A stretch of DNA of 64,000 bases from Blautia sp. (GTDB taxonomy: Bacteria; Bacillota; Clostridia; Lachnospirales; Lachnospiraceae), in assembly GCA_026169535.1 (NCBI GenBank), contig JAPFCU010000063.1:56622-120621 (forward strand), written 5' to 3'. A model generated the notes under the pieces. It ran no database searches and was not told where the DNA came from. It saw only the letters and a list, made by a program, of their open reading frames with translations. This document shows positions 8,435-17,577 of the stretch, piece after piece. The translations under genes were made by a program, and so were the position numbers. Every line of letters starts with the position of its first letter. Position 1 is the stretch's first letter.

Positions 8435-9781
8435 ATGGCACTGAATGGTATTCAGATCTTTAAATTAACACCAAAGAAAAACTGTAAGGAATGTGGATGC
8501 CCGACATGTATGGCTTTCGCTATGAAAGTTGCACAGGGCGCTATGCAGATTGAACAGTGTCCGCATATGTCTGACGAGGCACTGGCATCTCTGTCTGAGG
8601 CTACTGCACCGCCAATGAAGACTATTAAGATTGGTACAGGTGAAGGCGAGTTTACTCTCGGCGGAGAAACTGTTCTTTTCAGACATGAAAAAACATTCGT
8701 AAGCAAAACAAGATATGCAGTTGCACTTTGCACAGATATGAGCGACGCAGAAGTAGAAGCAAAGCTTGCTGAGATCCCGACTGTTGATTACGAACGTATC
8801 GGTGAGAGAATGCATGTTGAGCTTGTATATGTAAACTGTGGTGAAAGCGCTGATGCTGCAGCATATACAGCACTTGTAGAAAAAGCAAAAGGACTTGGAA
8901 GAACTCTGATTCTCGGATGTTCAGATCCTGAGATCGCAAAGGCTGCTCTTGAAGTATGCAAGGACGGCAAACCGGTTCTGAACGGTGCAAACGCTTCCAA
9001 CTATGAGGCTATGAATGCAGTTGCAACAGAAGCAGGCGTTGTTCTGGGTGTATCCGGAAATGATATCAACGAGCTCTATGATACAGTAGCTGCTCTTGAA
9101 AAACTTGGAAACAAGAACCTTGTTCTTGACACTACAGGTGCAGATGTAAAAGAGACATTTAAGAATACTGTACTGGTTCGCCGTGCAGCACTGAAAGATC
9201 AGGACAGAACTTTCGGATATCCGTCTCTTGTTAACCTTGTTAAGCTTGCAAAAGGTGACAAACATTTACAGGCAGCATATGCTTCCCTGTTTACTATGAA
9301 ATATGGTTCTATCGTTGTTATGGAGCAGATGACCTATGCAGAAGCACTTCCGCTGTTTGGTCTGCGCCAGAACGTATTTACAGACCCGCAGAAGCCAATG
9401 AAAGTTGAGCCGGGTATCTACCCGCTGAATGGAGCAGACGAGAACTCTCTGGTAGTTACCACTGTAGACTTTGCTCTTACATATTTCGTTGTATCCGGCG
9501 AGCTGGAGCGCTCCGGTGTTCCGCTTAACCTTGTGATCAACGATGCAGGCGGACTTTCCGTACTTACTTCCTGGGCTGCAGGTAAGTTCTCCGGAACAAG
9601 TATCGCCAACTATATCAAAGAAAACGTTGAGCCGAAGGTAAAATGCCGTAAGCTTGTGATTCCTGGTAAGGTTGCTGTTCTTAAGGGTGATCTGGAATCC
9701 AAACTTCCGGGATGGGAGATTATTGTAGGACCAAGAGAAGCAGTACAGCTTGTGAAATTCTTAAAAGATATGCAGGCATAA
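8435..9781 (+). CDS. acsC: Corrinoid iron-sulfur protein, large subunit
   Basis: 448 residues, CODH/ACS gamma subunit. The N-terminal [4Fe-4S] motif is Cys17-x2-Cys20-x4-Cys25-x16-Cys42, identical in spacing to the known CFeSP; this cluster rereduces Co(II) to Co(I) with help from the reactivase. A TIM barrel follows, then a C-terminal Rossmann-like cobamide-binding domain containing the DAGGLSVLTSWAAGKFSG segment. It receives the methyl group from methyl-THF through AcsE. RBS AGGAGG; 79 bases separate it from acsE. Confidence 0.96.
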   Translation: MALNGIQIFKLTPKKNCKECGCPTCMAFAMKVAQGAMQIEQCPHMSDEALASLSEATAPPMKTIKIGTGEGEFTLGGETVLFRHEKTFVSKTRYAVALCTDMSDAEVEAKLAEIPTVDYERIGERMHVELVYVNCGESADAAAYTALVEKAKGLGRTLILGCSDPEIAKAALEVCKDGKPVLNGANASNYEAMNAVATEAGVVLGVSGNDINELYDTVAALEKLGNKNLVLDTTGADVKETFKNTVLVRRAALKDQDRTFGYPSLVNLVKLAKGDKHLQAAYASLFTMKYGSIVVMEQMTYAEALPLFGLRQNVFTDPQKPMKVEPGIYPLNGADENSLVVTTVDFALTYFVVSGELERSGVPLNLVINDAGGLSVLTSWAAGKFSGTSIANYIKENVEPKVKCRKLVIPGKVAVLKGDLESKLPGWEIIVGPREAVQLVKFLKDMQA

Positions 9782-9860
9782 GCCACATAAATATTTTATG
9801 GACGGGGAGTTATTGAACCTCCCCGTACCGCTACCAATTCACGTAAAGGAGAACACAGGT

Positions 9861-10649
9861 ATGTCAAAATTTATTACAATTGGAGAAAGACTTTCAACAA
9901 CTGCACCGGCAGTAAATAAAGCATTTACTGCAAGAGATCCGGAGCCGATCCTTATGAGAGCAAAACAGCAGCTCGATGCAGGTGCAACTTACCTGGACGT
10001 AAACATCGGACCTGCTGAGAACGATGGACCAGAGCTTATGAAATGGGCTGTAGAGCTTCTTCAGAGCAATTTCGATAATGTTCCGCTTGCACTGGATACT
10101 TCCAATGTAGCAGCAATCGAGGCTGGTATTTCTGTATACAACCGTTCCAAGGGAAAACCGATCGTTAACTCTGCAGATGCAGCAGGAAGAATCGAGTACA
10201 TCGATCTTGCAGCAGCTAACGATGCTATCGTTATCGCTCTTTGCAACGGCGAGGGAATCGCAAAAGACAATGACGAGCGTATGATGTTCATGCAGACCAT
10301 GATGGAGCGTGGTATGGAGCATGGCATGGACGTTGAAAACGATATGTGGTTTGACCCGCTGTTCCTGGTTATCAAAGGAATGCAGGACAAACAGATGCAG
10401 GTTCTTGAATTCATCAAAATGATCTCTGATATGGGTATGAAGAGTACCGGAGGACTTTCAAATAACTCCAACGGTATGCCGAAACATATCCGTCCGATCA
10501 TGGACTCTGCTATGGTAGCAATGGCTATGATGCAGGGACTTACCTCCGCGATCGTTAACCCTAACGATCTTCGTCTGATGGAGACTATTAAATCCTGCGA
10601 TATCATCAAGAATAACAATCTGTACGCAGATTCTTATCTGGAGATCTAA
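9861..10649 (+). CDS. acsE: Methyl-THF : corrinoid protein methyltransferase
   Basis: 262 residues from ATG 9861 (MSKFITIGERLSTTAP), exactly the usual AcsE length; the frame is open 63 bases further upstream, but AAAGGAG (9845-9851) lies right before 9861. It is a pterin-binding TIM barrel. The segment LDVNIGPAENDGPE and the asparagine-rich LSNNSNGMP are family hallmarks; the latter carries the Asn that helps protonate methyl-THF. Transfers the methyl group of 5-methyl-THF to Co(I) of AcsCD. Last gene before the hairpin at 10669. Confidence 0.95.
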   Translation: MSKFITIGERLSTTAPAVNKAFTARDPEPILMRAKQQLDAGATYLDVNIGPAENDGPELMKWAVELLQSNFDNVPLALDTSNVAAIEAGISVYNRSKGKPIVNSADAAGRIEYIDLAAANDAIVIALCNGEGIAKDNDERMMFMQTMMERGMEHGMDVENDMWFDPLFLVIKGMQDKQMQVLEFIKMISDMGMKSTGGLSNNSNGMPKHIRPIMDSAMVAMAMMQGLTSAIVNPNDLRLMETIKSCDIIKNNNLYADSYLEI

Positions 10650-10668
10650 TTACAGACGGACCATGATG

Positions 10669-10696
10669 AGGGCTGGAGACTTCGGTCTTCAGCCCT
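10669..10696 (+). terminator. UUCG hairpin between acsE and acsV
   Basis: AGGGCTGGAGAC - TTCG - GTCTTCAGCCCT, a 12-bp stem with one G-U pair and a stable UUCG tetraloop, followed by the T-rich TTCTTTAT. It looks like an intrinsic terminator with a broken T-run, so partial read-through into acsV is likely. Confidence 0.65.
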
Positions 10697-10727
10697 TTCT
10701 TTATATTATAAGAAAGGTGGTTGCCTG

Positions 10728-12650
10728 ATGTTTAAGGTAACATTTGCATTTGAAGATGGCAGTGTGGTAGAGACGTATGCCAACGAAGGGGATAATCTTC
10801 TGGAAATTGCCAGAGAAGCCAATGTAGCAATTGACGCCCCCTGTTCCGGAAACGGAGCCTGCGGAAAATGCCGTGTACAGCTGAAAAGCGGAGAGCTGGA
10901 CACAAAAAAGACGTTACATATTTCTGATGAGGAGTTTCAGGACGGATGGCGTCTTGCATGTATGAGCAAGATTATCGCGGATGTAAAAGTGCTTGTACCG
11001 GATATTGCTTCTGCATATAAGAGCAGAATGAAGGTTGCAGATCTGAGTTCAAAAGAAGAGATTGCAATTTTTGAAAATGCCAAAAGAGAAATTCAGCTGG
11101 CGGGCATAGACCTGCGGAACAGCCTGGATGTGATCGAGGTAAAAATGGCGCCTCCATCTCTGGATGATACTATGCCGGATGTGGAGAGACTGAGCCGTGC
11201 ATTACGCAAATTTATGAATTTGAAGAGAGTGAGGATTCCTTATACCGTTCTCAGAAAACTTCCGGATGTACTCAGAAACAGTGATTTTGCTGTGAAATGT
11301 GTTGTCCGTACAACTCCGGACGATATGTTTGTGTATGATATTTTTGAAAATAAAGAAGATGTGGTAATTGGTGGTCTTGCTGTAGATATAGGAACCACAA
11401 CAGTTTCCGCAGTTCTTATCAATATGGAAAATGGAGAAATCCTTGCCAAAAGTTCTGCCGGAAACGGTCAGATCCGTTTTGGAGCAGATGTAATCAACCG
11501 TATTATTGAAGCGGTGAAACCGGGTGGAAGAGAAAAGCTTCAGGATGCAGTGATCAAAGAAACAATCAATCCTATGATTCACGAAATGTGCAGAAGCATC
11601 AGCTTCCCGGAACAGCAGATCTACAGGATGTGTGTTGCATCTAATACTACAATGAATCATCTGTTTGCAGGGATTAATGCAGATCCGCTTCGTATGGAAC
11701 CTTATATTCCGGCATTCTTTAAGACAAATTCTCTGTTCGCTTCAGATATTGGCGTAGAGATTAATCAGGATGCCCATATCATCATTGCACCGAATATCGG
11801 AAGCTATGTAGGCGGAGATATTACAGCCGGAACTCTGGTGAGTATGATCTGGAACAGACCGGAATTTTCTCTGTTTATCGATCTTGGTACCAATGGAGAG
11901 CTGGTATTTGGAAATTCCGACTTTATGATGAGCTGTGCATGTTCAGCAGGACCGGCTTTTGAAGGCGGAGATATCAGCTGTGGTATGCGTGCAACAGATG
12001 GAGCTATTGAAGCATGTACCATTGATAAGGAAACCATGGAACCTTCTTACCAGGTGGTTGGAGAACCGGGAACAAAGCCGGTAGGTCTTTGCGGCTCCGG
12101 TATCATTGATGTGATCAGTGAACTGTTTTCCGCAGGTATTATCAATCCAAAGGGCAAATTTGTCCGTGAGGGAGAACGTATCCGCCATGACAAATATGGT
12201 ATGGGAAGCTATGTGATCGCTTTTGAAAGTGAAGCGGGAAGTTCCAAAGATGTGGAGATCACAGAGGTAGATATTGATAACTTTATCCGTGCAAAAGGAG
12301 CTATTTTCTCTGCTATCCGTACTATGCTCACATCGTTGGATTTTGATGTTTCCATGATTGATGATGTATATGTGGCAGGCGGTATCGGAAGTGGAATCAA
12401 TATGCGTAATGCAGTGAAAATAGGTATGCTTCCGGATATTCCTCTGGAAAAATTCCATTATATCGGAAATTCATCCCTTACAGGTGCATATCTGATGCTT
12501 CTTTCCACTCCGGCGGAGAAAAAGACCTACGAGCTGGCGGCAAATATGACTTATATGGAGCTTTCTACAGTTCCAAGCTACATGGATGAGTTTGTAGGGG
12601 CATGCTTCATTCCTCATACAGACAGCTCTCTGTTTCCTTCAGTAGAGTAG
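10728..12650 (+). CDS. acsV: Corrinoid activation/regeneration protein (RACo type)
   Basis: 640 residues. N-terminal plant-type [2Fe-2S] domain with Cys39, Cys45, Cys48 and Cys78 (APCSGNGACGKC, LACMS), a linker/middle domain to about residue 205, then a large ASKHA-type ATPase domain beginning VIGGLAVDIGTTTVSA and including DLGTNGELVFGN and YVAGGIGSGINM. Known RACo proteins use ATP to drive one-electron reduction of inactive Co(II) CFeSP to Co(I). Position just after acsDCE fits. RBS AAAGGTGG. Expression may be lowered relative to acsE by the hairpin at 10669-10696. Confidence 0.93.
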   Translation: MFKVTFAFEDGSVVETYANEGDNLLEIAREANVAIDAPCSGNGACGKCRVQLKSGELDTKKTLHISDEEFQDGWRLACMSKIIADVKVLVPDIASAYKSRMKVADLSSKEEIAIFENAKREIQLAGIDLRNSLDVIEVKMAPPSLDDTMPDVERLSRALRKFMNLKRVRIPYTVLRKLPDVLRNSDFAVKCVVRTTPDDMFVYDIFENKEDVVIGGLAVDIGTTTVSAVLINMENGEILAKSSAGNGQIRFGADVINRIIEAVKPGGREKLQDAVIKETINPMIHEMCRSISFPEQQIYRMCVASNTTMNHLFAGINADPLRMEPYIPAFFKTNSLFASDIGVEINQDAHIIIAPNIGSYVGGDITAGTLVSMIWNRPEFSLFIDLGTNGELVFGNSDFMMSCACSAGPAFEGGDISCGMRATDGAIEACTIDKETMEPSYQVVGEPGTKPVGLCGSGIIDVISELFSAGIINPKGKFVREGERIRHDKYGMGSYVIAFESEAGSSKDVEITEVDIDNFIRAKGAIFSAIRTMLTSLDFDVSMIDDVYVAGGIGSGINMRNAVKIGMLPDIPLEKFHYIGNSSLTGAYLMLLSTPAEKKTYELAANMTYMELSTVPSYMDEFVGACFIPHTDSSLFPSVE

Positions 12651-12660
12651 AACAGAAAAT

Positions 12661-12690
12661 AATGGATCCGGCAAAATAGCCGGATTCATT
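12661..12690 (+). other. Hairpin between acsV and the DUF3786 gene
   Basis: AATGGATCCGGC / GCCGGATTCATT, a 12-bp stem with one G-U pair and a six-base loop (12673-12678). It is followed by GAAAAAAATG, no T-run, so RNA processing or stability is more likely than termination. Confidence 0.5.
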
Positions 12691-12725
12691 GAAAAAAATG
12701 AACTTAGATTTTACAGAGGTGTGCG

Positions 12726-13439
12726 ATGAGTTCTGACTTAAATAAAGTAAAATCCAGCGGCATTCAAATGAACCCGGAATCAGTGGGCGATAAACTTGGA
12801 TATGAAAAAGACAGCAAGGAGAGAATGCCCTGGGAGCATTATCTTGAGGAATATAAAAATGCAGATCCTTATGAGATTTCAGAAAGACTTTCAATCTCCT
12901 ATAATGAAACAGAGAAATCCTTTGAACTTCCGTTTCTGGGAAGCATTTATCAGATTTCCTGGCCGGAATTTCATGTGACACATAAAGAGGATGGAATTGG
13001 CTTTTATCCTTTAGAGGAAATGATCTATGCCAGAATACTGACCATACGTTTTCTTCTGGGCGGTTCCGCTACAAAGGGAACCGGAAAGATGAAAACTTAC
13101 AGAGAGATGCCCTGGGGAGAGGTCTATTTAAGACAGTTTGACGGACGCTGTATCAAACGTCTTGCCTTTTCTTATGGAAATCGTCTGAAGGATTTTAACA
13201 GGGTTATGGAGCATATCCATGCAGTTCCTGTAAAGCATGGAGATACTGCCTATGAGATTGAAATTTATCCGGGATATCAGGTACAGATGATCCTGTGGGA
13301 AGGGGATGAGGAATTCCCTCCGTCTTCACAGATCCTGTTTTCTGATAACTTCCCTGTTTCTTTTCAGGCGGAAGACATGGCAGTTATGGGAGATGTAATC
13401 ATTGGGTCACTGAAAGGCTTTGTAAAAGCAATGCAATAA
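12726..13439 (+). CDS. DUF3786 family protein in the acetogenesis operon
   Basis: 237 residues; I recognise the DUF3786 family from its central LPFLGSIYQISWPEF segment and from its position in acetogen acs clusters, but the biochemical role is unknown to me. It has no signal peptide, no transmembrane stretch and no Cys cluster, so it is a soluble cytoplasmic protein. The middle part resembles a compact alpha/beta fold with many aromatics. It lies between acsV and fchA, 75 bases from the first and 31 from the second. An accessory role in corrinoid or C1 chemistry is inference from context only. Confidence 0.75.
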   Translation: MSSDLNKVKSSGIQMNPESVGDKLGYEKDSKERMPWEHYLEEYKNADPYEISERLSISYNETEKSFELPFLGSIYQISWPEFHVTHKEDGIGFYPLEEMIYARILTIRFLLGGSATKGTGKMKTYREMPWGEVYLRQFDGRCIKRLAFSYGNRLKDFNRVMEHIHAVPVKHGDTAYEIEIYPGYQVQMILWEGDEEFPPSSQILFSDNFPVSFQAEDMAVMGDVIIGSLKGFVKAMQ

Positions 13440-13470
13440 AAAGATAAAACATGATCAGGAGGATAAAATT

Positions 13471-14100
13471 ATGGGATTTTCAACAAGTACATGTACAGAA
13501 TTTGTTGAAGTACTGGCTTCCAAAGCGCCGGTTCCAGGCGGCGGAGGAGCATCTGCTCTTGTTGCAGCAGTAGGAACCGCTCTGGGCAATATGGTAGGAA
13601 GCCTGACAGTGGGCAAGAAAAAATACGCAGATGTAGAGGATGAAATGTGGGAGCTGAAAGCAAAATGCGATCAGCTTCAGAAAGATTTCCTTCGTCTCAT
13701 CGAGAGAGACGCAGAGGTTTTTGAGCCTCTTTCCAAAGCATATGGAATGCCAAGAGAAACAGAGGAAGAAAAAGCTGAAAAAGCAAGAGTTATGGAAATT
13801 GTCCTGAAAGATGCATGCTCAGTTCCTATGGAAATTATGGAGAAGTGCTGTGAAGCTATTGAACTGATCGTAGAATTTGGTGCAAAGGGCTCCAAACTTG
13901 CAATCAGCGATGCTGGAGTTGGCGCTGCGTTCTGCAAAGCTGCTCTGAAAGGCGCCAGCCTGAACGTATACATCAATACAAAATCCATGGCGGACAGAGA
14001 ATATGCAGAAGAGCTGAACAAAAAAGCAGATGCAATGCTGGAAAAATATACAAAGATCGCAGACGAGACCTTTGACAGTGTGCTTGGAAGACTGAAATAA
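13471..14100 (+). CDS. fchA: Methenyl-THF cyclohydrolase / formimino-THF cyclodeaminase family
   Basis: 209 residues, all-helical cyclodeaminase (FTCD_C) fold. The early glycine-rich KAPVPGGGGASALVAAVG and the NMVGSLTVGKKKY segment are the family signature that binds the folate. In acetogens FchA interconverts 10-formyl-THF and methenyl-THF in the methyl branch of the Wood-Ljungdahl pathway. FolD, which has an overlapping cyclohydrolase activity, follows 51 bases later. RBS AGGAGG. Confidence 0.92.
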   Translation: MGFSTSTCTEFVEVLASKAPVPGGGGASALVAAVGTALGNMVGSLTVGKKKYADVEDEMWELKAKCDQLQKDFLRLIERDAEVFEPLSKAYGMPRETEEEKAEKARVMEIVLKDACSVPMEIMEKCCEAIELIVEFGAKGSKLAISDAGVGAAFCKAALKGASLNVYINTKSMADREYAEELNKKADAMLEKYTKIADETFDSVLGRLK

Positions 14101-14151
14101 CAGCAGGATTTTTTATAAAAAACAGCAGTTTTATTTAGGAGGAATCATAAA

Positions 14152-15006
14152 ATGGCAAAACAGTTATTAGGAAAAGAAGTAACAGCAGCGCTGAACGAAA
14201 AGATCAAAGCAAATGTAGCAGAGCTTCAGGCAAAGGGTGTGAATCCAACTCTGTGCATTATCCGCGTAGGAGAGAACCCGAGCGACATTTCTTATGAAAA
14301 AGGTGCAACCAAACGCTGCGAAACACTTGGTGTAGCATGTGAAAAAATCCTTCTTCCGGGAGACGTTTCTCAGGAGGAGCTTCTTGCCACAATCGACAAA
14401 GTAAACAAAGACGACCATATCCATGGCGTTCTTCTGTTCCGTCCGCTTCCGAAGCATCTGGATCAGGCAGTGATCGAAAATGCTCTTGCAGCAGAAAAAG
14501 ACGTTGACTGCATGACAGACCTTTCTATGTCCGGTGTATTTACCGGCAAAAAGATCGGTTTCCCGCCATGTACACCACAGGCATGTATGGAGATCCTGGA
14601 TCATTACGGAATCGACTGCACAGGCAAAAAAGCAGTTGTTATCGGAAGAAGCCTTGTAGTAGGCAAACCGGCAGCCATGATGCTGGTTAAGAAAAATGCA
14701 ACAGTTACCATCTGTCATACAAGAACTGTTGATATGCCGTCTGTAGCCCGTGAGGCTGATATCGTGATTGTTGCTGCTGGCCGTGCAGGTGTTGTTGGCG
14801 CTGACTATGTAAGAGAAGGACAGACCATCATCGATGTAGGTATCAACGTAAACGCAGAAGGCAAGCTTTGCGGAGATGTTGATTATGCAGCAGTAGAGCC
14901 GATCGTAGATGCGATCACACCGGTTCCTGGCGGAGTAGGAAGCGTTACCACTTCTGTTCTTGTGGGACATGTGGTAGAAGCTGCAATGAGAAAGGTAAAT
15001 GGATGA
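14152..15006 (+). CDS. folD: Methylene-THF dehydrogenase / methenyl-THF cyclohydrolase
   Basis: 284 residues, usual FolD length. Catalytic Tyr/Lys region: SDISYEKGATKRCETLG; folate-binding DVDCMTDLSMSG; NAD(P) site VVIGRSLVVGKPAAMML; C-terminal TPVPGGVGSVTTSVL. It produces methenyl- and methylene-THF in the methyl branch. The TGA stop overlaps the ATG of the next gene (ATGA), which suggests translational coupling to a wall hydrolase. RBS AGGAGG. Confidence 0.96.
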   Translation: MAKQLLGKEVTAALNEKIKANVAELQAKGVNPTLCIIRVGENPSDISYEKGATKRCETLGVACEKILLPGDVSQEELLATIDKVNKDDHIHGVLLFRPLPKHLDQAVIENALAAEKDVDCMTDLSMSGVFTGKKIGFPPCTPQACMEILDHYGIDCTGKKAVVIGRSLVVGKPAAMMLVKKNATVTICHTRTVDMPSVAREADIVIVAAGRAGVVGADYVREGQTIIDVGINVNAEGKLCGDVDYAAVEPIVDAITPVPGGVGSVTTSVLVGHVVEAAMRKVNG

Positions 15007-15728
15007 TTTTTTCTCGGAAGAATAAGCTCTTCTGGGTAAATCTGACCCTGACGGGCGCTCTGATCTTCGGAGCGCCTGTTTTTGTACAGGGAGCAGCAGA
15101 TCATTCCGGAGAAGGGCAGATACATAAGCCGGCTTACGATATCACTACCGGACCGGGAACAGAAGGATTTATAGACGATTCCACAGACAATACCTATGGC
15201 TATTATACGATCATGGGAACAACAACTGTGACTCTGGAAGAGATGACCGACCTATATGAGACGCAGGGAGCGGAGTATCCCCGGTCTTTAAAGGAAGGCG
15301 GCGCAGAAACCATTGAGGATTTCTGCAGCATCATTCTGGAAGAGGCAGAGGAGGAAGGTGTCCGGGCAGAAGTGGTCTATGTACAGGCAATGCTGGAAAC
15401 AGGATGGCTTCAGTTTGGTGGAGATGCAGTGGAATCCCAGTTTAATTTTTCCGGTCTCGGAACAACGGGAGGAGGCGTTCAGGGAAACTCTTATCCGGAT
15501 GTTCGCACCGGTATCCGCGCTCAGGTACAGCATCTGAAAGCTTATGCAAGTACAGAAGAGCTTTCCGGAAACTGTGTGGATTCCCGATTTGATATGGTAA
15601 AAAGAGGATCCGCTCCTTATGTGGAATGGCTGGGAATCCAGGAAAATCCAAATGGAGGCGGCTGGGCGGCAGGAGCCGGATACGGAGAAAAACTGCGAAA
15701 GCTTCTTACGGATTTGAAGGAAGAGTAA
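15003..15728 (+). CDS. Secreted glucosaminidase-domain (GH73-type) wall hydrolase
   Basis: 241 residues. A signal peptide with a hydrophobic core at about residues 9-28 (cleavage likely after VQG-A) is followed by a linker and then a glucosaminidase/lysozyme-like domain from about residue 95. The probable catalytic glutamate is Glu132 in VQAMLETGWLQFGG, and FNFSGLGTTGGGVQG and the YPDVRTGIRAQVQHLKAY motif are conserved in the family. It would cleave peptidoglycan glycan strands outside the cell. It overlaps folD by four bases (ATGA) and ends at a terminator, so it is the last gene of the acetogenesis transcript, an odd partner. Confidence 0.85.
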   Translation: MIFSRKNKLFWVNLTLTGALIFGAPVFVQGAADHSGEGQIHKPAYDITTGPGTEGFIDDSTDNTYGYYTIMGTTTVTLEEMTDLYETQGAEYPRSLKEGGAETIEDFCSIILEEAEEEGVRAEVVYVQAMLETGWLQFGGDAVESQFNFSGLGTTGGGVQGNSYPDVRTGIRAQVQHLKAYASTEELSGNCVDSRFDMVKRGSAPYVEWLGIQENPNGGGWAAGAGYGEKLRKLLTDLKEE

Positions 15729-15754
15729 AAGAGAAAGATATATTGTGAAGCGTA

Positions 15755-15784
15755 AAAAAGGTACCGCTTGTGCGGTACCTTTTT
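15755..15784 (+). terminator. Bidirectional terminator
   Basis: AAAAAGGTACCGC - TTGT - GCGGTACCTTTTT: nine GC-rich pairs extended by A/T pairs on both sides, giving a T-run in both directions. It ends the acs/fol transcript on the plus strand and the convergent hydrogenase gene on the minus strand. Confidence 0.9.
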
Positions 15785-15787
15785 GCT

Positions 15788-17293
15788 TTAATCCAGCTGG
15801 ATGTCTTCCAGCTCTTTGTCCGGAAGCTTTCTGGAGGATTGCGCCAGATATTTCTTTAATTCTTTCGAAGATTTGGTATAAGGAACATTGGTGCCGGCGC
15901 CGCCCATACAGCCGCCCGGACAGGCCATGCCTTCGATCATACAGCCTTTCAGCTTGCCTGCTTTGGCAAGTGTCAGCATTTTTTTGCAGTCGACAAGAGT
16001 TTCTGCGTGTTCGATGTGTACCGGCACATCAGGATAATATTCTTTCAGACAGGCTTCGATGGCGCCTGCAACACCGCCTGCAACTGCATAGCCGCGTCCT
16101 GCTGCAGTGGCATTATGAAGAGAATCTTCTCCCTCAAAGGATGCAGGATCAATCTCTCTTGCATCAAAAAGCGCGTCAAGCTCTTCAAAGGTAACAACAA
16201 AATCCACATCACTGCGGACGGTTGTGCGCATGGCCTCCAGTTTTTTGGAAGCACAGGGTCCGATAAATACTACCTTTGCGTCGGGATGCTCCTGTTTTAC
16301 CTTTCGGGCAGTAGCCACCATAGGAGTAAGCTCCTGAGAAAGATTTCCAATCATATCCGGGAAGAATTTCTTTGCCATCATGGACCAGGACGGGCAGCAG
16401 GAAGTCAGAAGGAATGGAAGATTTCCGGTAGCAACTTCCTTTGCATAGTGGTGTGCCTCGGAGATCGCGCCGATATCTGCACCAAGAGCCACCTCATAAA
16501 CATTTGAAAATCCAAGGATTTCAAGGGCGGTTTTAAACTTGCCGGGAGTTACTGCGTCACCGAACTGGCTGATGTATGCCGGAGCTACAATGGCAATGAT
16601 CTTGTTTCCGTCGCGGAGAGAATGCGCCAGCTGGAAAATCTGGGATTTATCAGAGATTGCGCCAAAAGGACAGCTTACCATACACATGCCGCAGGAAACA
16701 CATTTGTCATCCAGGATTTTAGCACGGCCCTGTTCGTCGCTTCCGATGGCTTTCACCCCGCATGCCTGCTCGCAGGGACGGGTGTTGTGGGAAATCGCGT
16801 CATAAGGACAGACAGCCTTGCATTTTCCGCATTTAATGCACTTGTCCTGATCGATATAAGATTTTCCGTTGATCATGGAAATGGCGCCTTTGGGGCAGGC
16901 CTGCATACATGGATGTGCCACACAGCCTCTGCACATGTCGCTGACAATATATTTGTTAGGAGGACAGGCTGCACAGGCAGACGGGATCACCTGCATAAGA
17001 GGTGGTTCATAATATTTTTCATCAATGTTGCTGGCCTCCAGACCGGAGGTAAGGTGAACAGCTCTGTTTTCAGGACGGAGAGAAAGTCCCATGGCAAGAC
17101 GCACACGTTCACTGGCAACTGCACGTTCCCGGTAAATACTTTCACGGTACTGGGCACGTTCTTCCACAATGTTATAAGGGATGGCTTCGATATCATGGAT
17201 CAGGGATTCGTCTGTGGAATCGAATCCGATTTTAGCCACTTCTGTAAAGATTTTGTGTCGTATCTGTTTTACAGGGGTATCGAGATTTCGCAT
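15788..17293 (-). CDS. Monomeric [FeFe] hydrogenase, group-B-like
   Basis: 501 residues. The N-terminal region carries several ferredoxin-type Cys groups: CAACPPNKY, CRGC...CMQAC, CIKCGKCKAVCP and CVSCGMCMVSCP. The H-cluster motifs are TSCCPSW, IGPCASKK (group A enzymes have MPC) and GMACPGGCMGGAGT (group A: MACxxGCxxGGGQP). These departures from the group A consensus and the missing NuoG-type [2Fe-2S] domain point to the less studied group B. No partner subunit is adjacent, so ferredoxin is the likely electron partner. It may evolve or take up H2 or act as a sensor. Divergent from hydCBA. RBS AGGAGA precedes the ATG. Confidence 0.88.
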   Translation of the reverse strand: MRNLDTPVKQIRHKIFTEVAKIGFDSTDESLIHDIEAIPYNIVEERAQYRESIYRERAVASERVRLAMGLSLRPENRAVHLTSGLEASNIDEKYYEPPLMQVIPSACAACPPNKYIVSDMCRGCVAHPCMQACPKGAISMINGKSYIDQDKCIKCGKCKAVCPYDAISHNTRPCEQACGVKAIGSDEQGRAKILDDKCVSCGMCMVSCPFGAISDKSQIFQLAHSLRDGNKIIAIVAPAYISQFGDAVTPGKFKTALEILGFSNVYEVALGADIGAISEAHHYAKEVATGNLPFLLTSCCPSWSMMAKKFFPDMIGNLSQELTPMVATARKVKQEHPDAKVVFIGPCASKKLEAMRTTVRSDVDFVVTFEELDALFDAREIDPASFEGEDSLHNATAAGRGYAVAGGVAGAIEACLKEYYPDVPVHIEHAETLVDCKKMLTLAKAGKLKGCMIEGMACPGGCMGGAGTNVPYTKSSKELKKYLAQSSRKLPDKELEDIQLD

Positions 17294-17538
17294 AGTTATT
17301 TTCTCCTCTGTTTTATATTTGTCTACCGATACCTGTTATATTATAGGAAAAAAATCGGATAATCAATATGAATCCAGTATTTTTACAGGCACACATAAAA
17401 TGTTTTGCAGAAAGTACAAAACAAGACAGGGATATTTCCGCAGCCCTTTAAAAATTGAAGAAAAAATAACAAACACGTTTAAAGAGTAACAAAGTTTTTG
17501 GTTATTTCTGAAAATTCCAGAAAAATCTGAAATATATC

Positions 17539-17567
17539 TTGTAGAAAATGCTGGTATCATGTATAAT
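17539..17567 (+). promoter_or_regulatory. Promoter of the hydCBA operon
   Basis: -35 TTGTAG (17539-17544), 17-base spacer, -10 TATAAT (17562-17567); start near 17574. The rest of the 348-base intergenic region (17294-17641) is AT-rich and non-coding. A minus-strand TATAAT at about 17345-17340 may serve the divergent hydrogenase. Confidence 0.6.
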
Positions 17568-17577
17568 TACAGCATAA

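Noticed and set aside
17470..17520. Rex-like site (TAACAAAGTTTTTGGTTA) upstream of hydC.
   Set aside because: The half sites point outward rather than as TTGTTAA-n4-TTAACAA, and one base is off.
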